Positions 58,087-64,000 of a stretch of 64,000 nt of DNA are shown here, piece after piece. The DNA lies in NCBI GenBank assembly GCA_037176845.1, contig JAYKXP010000010.1, forward strand, positions 372,001-436,000, read 5' to 3'. Origin of the DNA: Paramarasmius palmivorus (taxonomy: Eukaryota; Basidiomycota; Agaricomycetes; Agaricales; Marasmiaceae). Numbering within the stretch: the first letter of the stretch is position 1; every line of letters starts with the position of its first letter. The notes under the pieces were generated by a model. It was not told where the DNA came from. It ran no database searches and saw only the letters and a program-made list of their open reading frames with translations. The position numbers and the translations under genes were made by a program.

Positions 58087-60550
58087 ATGTCTGTAAATGA
58101 ATCAAACAAGCCTTCTGCCTCTGATGTGAATACATCTCTCGACTCTCTTTTATCTCCTCAGGCAGACAGTACCTCTTTTCCTCCTTCAGCAAGGGCTTCT
58201 CTCGCGGTATCAGAGCTCGACGAGGTAGCTCTCGACGATGAACCTCTCTCGCCAGTCGCGCTCTCTACTCGAGATAGTGCTGCGGAACCGTCAATATCCA
58301 AAGGTCATGACCGAAACGATAGCATCTCTTCTATAAAGCCTGTTCTGGATCTCGAACTCAGTTCGTCGCAATCACACAACAAGTCGGCCTCAATTTCGAC
58401 AGTTCGTTCGGGGCGATTATCATTCCTGGTCACACGTGAAGATGGTCAGAATAACAGAGTCAGTGTTGATGGCCAGCACAAGCTCCAAGAGGAATTTGCA
58501 CGTCTACAAAAGGAGGAGAAGGTGCGGGAGGATGAGCAACATCAGGATGAGGCTGCCGGGCCAGTTGCGACAATTGATTGGGGTTCGTGCCGTTCCTTGC
58601 ATATTTGATATTGTAACTCAACTCAGTCTCTTTAAAAAAGATTTCTGGGGCGATGTTATGTCTGGTATGGGCGTACTTCTGCTGATAATGCGCGCGCTGA
58701 AATGGAACCGGAATCAGATTATCCTAAATTCGCAGCTGAGCGCCCTGAGGAGTTGGCGAAGGAAATAGCGAAAGGTATCCCTGATACCCTGAGAGGGATG
58801 ATGTGGCAATTAATGTATGTCGACGCGTTCTGATTTCTGTGACACTCGCTGATATCCGCGTATTACAGGGCAGCCTCAAAGGACCCAGAATTAGAAGGCA
58901 CTTATCTCAAACTTCTCAAGGAGAACAGCATACATGAAAAAGCTATACTTCGTGACTTGGGAAGGTAGGTGTACTACTTCCCGCGCTCACTTCTCGATCT
59001 CAGACGGCACTATCAGGACGTTTCCACATCACGATTTTTTCACAGATGGGCAAGGAATCGGACAAGAAAATTTGTATAATGTTCTAAAAGCGTACTCTCT
59101 GTGAGTTGTTACTTCTGACGAACAGAAATTGATTCTGATTCTTGTTACCTTATATAGCCACGACCCCCAGGTCGGGTATTGCCAAGGGCTACCATTTGTT
59201 GTTGCAATACTACTGTTAAATGTATGTTTAAATCAAGTCAAGTGGCGCATCTTTTGCTGACCACAGTCCAGATGCCTGATGAAGAGGCTTTCTCGTTACT
59301 CGTACGACTGATGTATGTATATGATCTTAGAGGACACTTCCTGCCAGAGATGCCCAAACTCCAATTACGGCTAGTGCGTTAAATTCCTTTCTCATAAGTT
59401 TCGAAGGGCTGATCTTTATATTCAGTATCAGGTACGGGCTAGACCATACCCTCCTCACATCGTCGCCTTTAACACAGGCACAGTTTGATCGCCTGATTGA
59501 AGAACTGCTACCAGTTCTACATGTTCACTTTCTTCGGCAAGGAATCAAATCAAGCATGTTCTGTTCCCAATGGTTCTTGACCATGTTTAGCTACCGGTCC
59601 GTCGGTCTCCCGCTTCGGTTATCTATATCCAATCCGAACGACCTATTGAATTGTTTCTTCGCAGTTTCCCTCTGGAGATCGTATTTCGAATCTATGACAA
59701 CTGCCTAGCAAACGGTATCGAGGCAATCTTCGGCTTTAGCGTCGCGCTCTTGCACAAGAATGAAGATCTACTGCTGAACCTCAAGTTTGACGAGATTCTG
59801 GCGTTTTTGAATACGAAGCTCTTTGACCGGTACAAGGTAAAGCCCTTGACAGCACAGAACTTACGTTCGGAGAAACTGAAGATGCGCATCATAGATAGAG
59901 CCTGAAGAGGAGGGTGCTGCATGCAAGTACCGGGTAGACGACTTCGTGAACGACGCAGTTTCCCTTCGTATCACGCCGTTCATGCTGGACAGCTATAGCC
60001 ATGAGTATGAAGACATGATGGTAACCAATTATTCAATTAATTGATTTGCGGTTTCTAACTTGCCAATCTCTGGTAACACAGCGTCAAAATAACAAACATG
60101 CATTAGAAATGGACGAATTGCGGAACAGCAATCGTTCACTTTCTGCTCAAGTGTAAGTGGCGCATACTGTCGGGAACGGATCAACTGACTGAAGAGCAAA
60201 TATAGCAAAAACTTGGAGAGTAGCTTGGCGCAACTGAATGCGGAGCATGTCGAAGTACTGGTGAGCTGCCAGCACATAAAAATCAACTGGTATGCATCAC
60301 TGACGTCTTTCATTCGTCAGAATGAGCTAGTGAAGTGTCGGCTGCGGAACGAAGAGATAGAGTCTGAGCTTGTGCGATACAAGCTCCTGTGAGTCGTCTT
60401 TGCCTTTCTCGGCTGTTTCGTGCTCACCGTTTTGGTAGATATGCGGAAGCAATGCACGAGAACGAAGACGCGCAGTCGTCTCATCGTATATCCATCAACC
60501 AAATGTTTAACGGACTGAAGCGCGGGAGTAACAGCTCCAGGTCTTCTTGA
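58087..60550 (+). CDS. TBC-domain Rab GTPase-activating protein (Gyp5/Evi5-like)
   Basis: This is predicted to stimulate GTP hydrolysis by Rab proteins in membrane traffic. The ATG at 58087 (MSVNESNKPSASDVNTSLDS) starts a Ser-rich disordered region. The TBC domain follows over many exons: KEIAKGIPDTLRGMMWQLM, AILRDLGRTFPHHDFF with the catalytic Arg, and VGYCQGLPFVVAILLL with the catalytic Gln. Later come QWFLTMFSYRFPLEIVFRIY and the dimension-setting helices to TKLFDRYK. The C-terminus is coiled coil (NNKHALEMDELRNSNRSLSA, KNLESSLAQLNAEH) and ends at TGA 60548-60550. This TBC plus coiled-coil layout fits Gyp5/Evi5-type proteins. The last codons recur, imperfectly, next to the following gene duplication. 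Confidence 0.9.
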
Positions 60551-60717
60551 CTGTTATTTGTTTGAATCATCTATCATAGGGACATCGCATTGCACTGTAT
60601 TGCTACCTCATTCAGCTATCGCATCGTTAGATTTGTTGCAAAATTATCAGCCCGATGGTCATCCGGTAATATTGGAGTATAAGTACCATTCTCTTCGCTG
60701 CGAAATTCGCGAAGGCT

Positions 60718-61679
60718 TTACCACGTATCGCTTCTAGCCATGATGTCTAACTCCTTCCTCATCGCACCTGTCACGTCTTTCCACCCTTCCTCTTCGACGA
60801 CGTTTCCGTCTTGGCCAATGACGTACTTGACCTGCTCTTCTGGAACAATATCGAAACGGTGTCCAGCCCACTTCCCATGCGCAAAAATCCCTGGGTCGTA
60901 TTTGACATGATCGACATAGCTGGACCACAATGTGCGGATGGCCAGACGATGGGCGAAGTCTCCTATCTTCCCTTCGTCGTCGTAGGTGTATTCCTTCTTG
61001 ACAAGGTTTCGCAGGACCCATTTCCCAGTCCCCTGGATTCTTTTCCTACGATGGTCATAGAGTGTTTCGAAGGGGACGGCCCATGCCTTGAACATAGCTT
61101 CCTGACCCGCGAAGTCCTCTACAATTGGAGGTTCTCCACTAATGCGGGGCCACTCGTAGCTCTTTTTCATCAGCTCTTTGAAAGTGATGCGTTCCTCCGC
61201 CTTTGGTGCATTTTCGATGTAAGATGGGAGGTTGTCTGCATAATCACCATAGAACAAAAGGCGATCGCCGGCCCAACAACTCTTGTCCTCTTGTCGAGTG
61301 AGGAAGGCGACAAGATATTCTTTTCCGACATTCCAGAAGTAGACACTCGTGGTTGCGAGGCAGAAAGCATCGGTATAGTCTTTCAATAGCTTGAATATGA
61401 TTTTGTGGAGTTCGATGGGCAGGTCACGAAGCGTAACCTTTCCTGTATTGACCCTAGAAAACGTCGGAATGAGTATATTTATGATAGTGAATGGTGTCAG
61501 GCTCACCATGGGCGCTCTGCATATTTGCCGTCTGCACATGGGTCTGGTGGAGGAATCACCATGCGCTGTAGGTGAGCGACAATCTTCGTATCGAACCCCC
61601 AGAACCACTCCCCAAATTTTCCTAGACGTCCACATGTCTGTTTTTTGTCGAGATTGCCGAGCTTCCAGTACTGACCCAT
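60718..61679 (-). CDS. MGQYW-type protein with F-box-like motif, copy 1
   Basis: This belongs to a basidiomycete-type family whose members begin MGQYW; function is not known. The start at ATG 61677-61679 (MGQYWKLGNLDKKQTCGRLG, KFGEWFWGFDTK) is preferred over the internal Met of another frame at 61635. An intron (61449-61507) joins PPPDPCADGKYAERPW to VNTGKVTLRDLP. The segment VTLRDLPIELHKIIFKLLKD looks like an F-box start, so a role in ubiquitin ligation is possible. The rest is ordinary globular sequence with LAIRTLWSSYVDHVKYDPGI and EEGWKDVTGAMRKELDIMA, ending at TAA 60718-60720. It is nearly identical to copy 2 at 62123-63081. Confidence 0.75.
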
Positions 61680-61746
61680 GGTGGTGAGTGGAAGGACAAG
61701 GCTGAAAAGCCCCTATTTATACCTCGAAGAACAAAGGTGAGTCATC

Positions 61747-61774
61747 CGCGTCGCGTGTTAGAACACGCGACGCG
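61747..61774. promoter_or_regulatory. Perfect 13-bp-arm palindrome containing ACGCGT-type boxes
   Basis: CGCGTCGCGTGTT is followed by AG and by its exact reverse complement, about 70 bp upstream of the ATG of copy 1. It ends in a GACGCGTC box like the MluI element bound by fungal cell-cycle MBF factors. The right half survives in copy 2 (CGACGCGTCCCTG at about 63159-63171), while the left arm has diverged. Confidence 0.55.
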
Positions 61775-62122
61775 TCCCTGCAGTTCCTCGCTACTGAGTA
61801 CTGAGTCGAATGGCTCTTCCTACCTGTAGTACCTTCGATTGACTCAAACGTCTAGAGGCGTTTCGCTCACCCTGAATACTAGGCCCAAACCGGTCGCTGC
61901 TTAATGAGGTTGGGGCCCTACCCTACCCATTGTGTCCTCTCGTCGTATATTCGGCGTCTTCTTGTTTAGATCATCTATCATAGGGACATCGCCGTGCACT
62001 GTATTGCTACTTCATTCAGCTATCGCATCGTTAGACTTATTGCAAGATTGTCATGTAGATGATCATTCAGAAGTAAGTATGAAGTACCAACACCGTTCTA
62101 CACGCTGCAAGACCTAAAGATT
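61775..62122. other. Spacer between the two duplicated genes
   Basis: This holds the rest of the copy 1 promoter, a stretch without recognised features, and from about 61950 the 3' flank of copy 2 with the scrap resembling the RabGAP end. Confidence 0.5.
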
Positions 62123-63081
62123 TTACCACTCGTTTTCAGCCATGATATCTAACTCCTTCCTCATCGCACCTGTCACGTCTTTCCACCCTTCCTCTTCGAC
62201 GACGTTTCCATCCTGGCCAATGACGTACTTGACATGCTCTTCTGGGACAATATCGAAACGGTCCCCGGCCCACTTCCCATGTGCGAAGATGCCTGGATCG
62301 TAATCGACATGATCGACATAGCTGGACCACAATGTGCGGATGGCCAGACGATGGGCGAAGTCTCCTATGTCCCCTTCGTCGTCGTAGGTGTACTCCTTCT
62401 TAACAAGGTTTCGTAGGACCCATTTCTCACTCGTCTGAATTTTTTCCCCGTCATGATCGTAGAGAGTTTCGAAAGGGACGGCCCATGCTTCGAACATATC
62501 TTCCCGACCCGCAAAGTCCTCAACATTTGGAGGTTCTCCGCTAAGGCGGGGCCATTTGCAACTCTTTCTCATCAGCTCATTGAAAGTGATGCGTTCCTCC
62601 GCCTTTGGTGCATTTTCGACGTGCGGCGGGAGGTCGTCCGCATAATCACCATAGAACAAAAGGCGATCGCCGGCCCAACAACTCTTGTCCTCTTGTCGAG
62701 TTAGGAAGGCGACAAGATATTCTTTTCCGACATTCCAGAAGTAGACACTCGTGGTTGCGAAGCAGAAAGCATCGGTGTAGTCTTTCAATAGCTTGAAAAT
62801 GGTTTTGTGTAGTTCGACGGGTAGGTCACGAAGCGTAACCTTTCCTGTATTAAACCTAGAGAACAACAAAATGAATACACATTTCATAGTAAATGATGTC
62901 AGGCTCACCGTGGGCGCTCTGCATACTTGCCGTCTGCACATGGGTCTGGCGGAGGAAGCATCATGCGCTGTAGATGAGCGACAATCTTCGTATCGAACCC
63001 CCAGAACCACTCCCCAAATTTTCCCAGATGTCCAGATGTCTGTTTTTTGTCGAGATTGACGAGCTCCCAGTACTGACCCAT
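62123..63081 (-). CDS. MGQYW-type protein with F-box-like motif, copy 2
   Basis: This is a tandem copy of the preceding gene. The ATG at 63079-63081 gives MGQYWELVNLDKKQTSGHLG-like sequence in the same frame as copy 1. An intron near 62857-62908 joins the N-terminal exon to FNTGKVTLRDLPVELHKTIF, the F-box-like motif. Long stretches match copy 1 almost exactly (YFWNVGKEYLVAFLTRQEDK, CWAGDRLLFYGDYADDLPPH), with scattered substitutions, several non-synonymous. It ends at TAA 62123-62125. No frame break is seen in either copy, so both are probably expressed. Function unknown. Confidence 0.75.
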
Positions 63082-63634
63082 GGTGGTGAGAGTGAAGAAA
63101 AGACACGGTTGAAAAGCTCCTATTTACATAACAAGTCATCAAGCGCGCGTTCTGACATGCGACGCGTCCCTGCGGGTTCCTTGAGCTCTTTACTGCCGAA
63201 TGACTCTTTTACTGTAACTGACTCAAATTTCGCTTACCCTGAACGGCGTTCTTCCCTTCTGCTATTACAGTATTGATCATGATAGTCTAAAATAGTAATC
63301 TGCCCATTGTTCATTTATGCTAAACCAGCGGCTGCCTGACTTGCCCCTACCAGTCCTCTCGATAGCAAACCACGGAGCCAAGCTTTCTTCTTGACCGCAA
63401 AGGCTTGCAGGTCCATTATTGACTCCATGAAGACGAGCCTGGCGTAACCTTTTTCATATTTCCTGAGTTTTGTACGTCAACAGGACCGCTTGGTGACTCG
63501 GAGGAATATAACATACCACCAACACCCAAAGTAATCTTTTAGTAGCCCAAAGGACAGAAGCCCCCGTTCTCTCATCATGTCTATGAGACGTCTTTGGTCA
63601 CTCCTCCACACCGATATTAGGCAATATTTTGCCA
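63082..63634. other. Intergenic region
   Basis: 550 bp that holds the promoter of copy 2 of the duplicated gene and the 3' flank of the kinase gene. Nothing else is recognised. Confidence 0.45.
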
Positions 63635-64000
63635 TTATAAGGAAGATTCGAACCTAGAGATGATCAACACTTAGAAGAAGGGGAGAAGCGAACACATACA
63701 TTTGAATGAGTAGTAACAAGCGAGCTATCGAGACTCCTGTTGCAATGATGAATGTCCATATCCCCATGAATGCAATTTCAGCCACGTACCGTGTAAGGTC
63801 GTTCAGCTTCAGTACCATCAGCACTCGTCGAGGAACGCGCCTTAGAACATCAAAGACTGATACCAACAGACCCTTCCGATTGACGACCGCGTTCCTTATA
63901 GCTTCCATTTCTTCTACACTTTGTGGTGTGACATTCAACATTCCGGATGCCTTTTTGAACGTGGGCTTTTTCTCGTTTTCATCAGTATCAGAGTCCCATG
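63635..64000 (-). CDS. ABC1/ADCK-type atypical kinase, 3' end (5' part outside window)
   Basis: This is the C-terminal piece of a probable mitochondrial UbiB/ABC1-family protein, related to coenzyme Q or lipid homeostasis proteins. The frame is open to the window edge (KKPTFKKASGMLNVTPQSVE). The visible family-like block is EEMEAIRNAVVNRKGLL, then FDVLRRVPRRVLMVLKLNDL, followed by a hydrophobic helix (IAFMGIWTFIIATGVSIARL). An intron near 63655-63700 leads to the short last exon FESSL with stop TAA at 63635-63637. The likeness to ADCK1/ADCK5 or yeast Mcp2-type proteins is from memory and rests on this short block. Confidence 0.7.

Larger units (their letters stand above)
60541..63180. repeat. 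Tandem duplication, about 1.3-kb unit, two copies
   Basis: Unit 1 (about 60560-61790) and unit 2 (about 61950-63180) each hold a gene of the MGQYW type, its 3' flank (CATCTATCATAGGGACATCG at 60568 and 61971) and its promoter (GCGACGCGTCCCTG at about 61767 and 63160). The bases GTCTTCTTG from the end of the RabGAP gene (60541) recur at 61956, which suggests that the duplicated segment began inside that gene. Confidence 0.8.

Noticed and set aside
63631..63665. GATTCGAACC, resembling a tRNA T-arm on either strand
   Set aside because: The flanking bases do not form a T-stem and no acceptor or anticodon arm was found.
1..64000. CRISPR array, insertion sequence, retroelement or secondary-metabolite cluster
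   Set aside because: No direct repeat array, no transposase or reverse transcriptase motif, and no synthase genes were seen; the window is ordinary eukaryotic gene sequence.

Overview
The window is nuclear DNA from a filamentous basidiomycete, most likely an agaricomycete. Genes are dense, on both strands, and cut by many short introns (about 45-60 nt, GT-AG with a CTAAY-type branch point). Agaricomycete-type families are present: F-box/LRR-like families, the MGQYW-type family, and a GPI-anchored PL14 lyase. There are no prokaryotic features, no CRISPR array, no transposon and no rRNA. I could not support any tRNA. Intron boundaries were read by eye from splice signals and protein-family continuity, so gene ends are firmer than every internal junction.

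Left third (1-22 kb). The 3' part of a DNA topoisomerase III gene carries a GRF zinc-finger tail. It is followed by two tandem secreted subtilases (2.6-10.9 kb) and two membrane-anchored GH5 exo-beta-1,3-glucanases on the minus strand (11.4-14.1 and 19.4-21.8 kb). A large unrecognised, probably nuclear, disordered protein gene lies between the glucanases on the plus strand. The two pairs form a small island of duplicated secreted or surface hydrolases.

Middle (23-43 kb). An F-box-like pseudogene sits beside its intact paralogue. Next come an MBIP-like gene and an RNase P subunit gene sharing a 32-bp divergent start region, a GPI-type PL14 polysaccharide lyase, and a vacuolar-type amino acid transporter. 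A run of core metabolic genes follows: phosphomevalonate kinase, ferrochelatase, a small hypothetical protein, succinate dehydrogenase Fe-S subunit, Trm112 and the cytosolic Fe-S assembly factor Nar1. Three of these (ferrochelatase, SDH2, NAR1) belong to haem or Fe-S biology.

Right third (43-64 kb). This part holds a small Cys/His-rich protein gene, a Tlg2-type syntaxin, an EF-hand MscS-like channel, RNA polymerase II subunit Rpb3 with a GW/WG-rich tail, a PA-TM-RING ubiquitin ligase, allantoinase, a Yippee protein, a TBC RabGAP, two tandem copies of an MGQYW/F-box-like gene, and the 3' end of an ABC1/ADCK-type kinase gene.

I found no clearly new multi-gene system. The most unusual signals are in gene structure. 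In both subtilases the catalytic Asp lies in an 11-nt microexon. One subtilase has GC-AG introns at its His and Ser sites. The F-box pseudogene shows three frame breaks against its neighbour. Rpb3 has a GW/WG tail, and a recent tandem duplication appears to carry a scrap of the neighbouring RabGAP gene.
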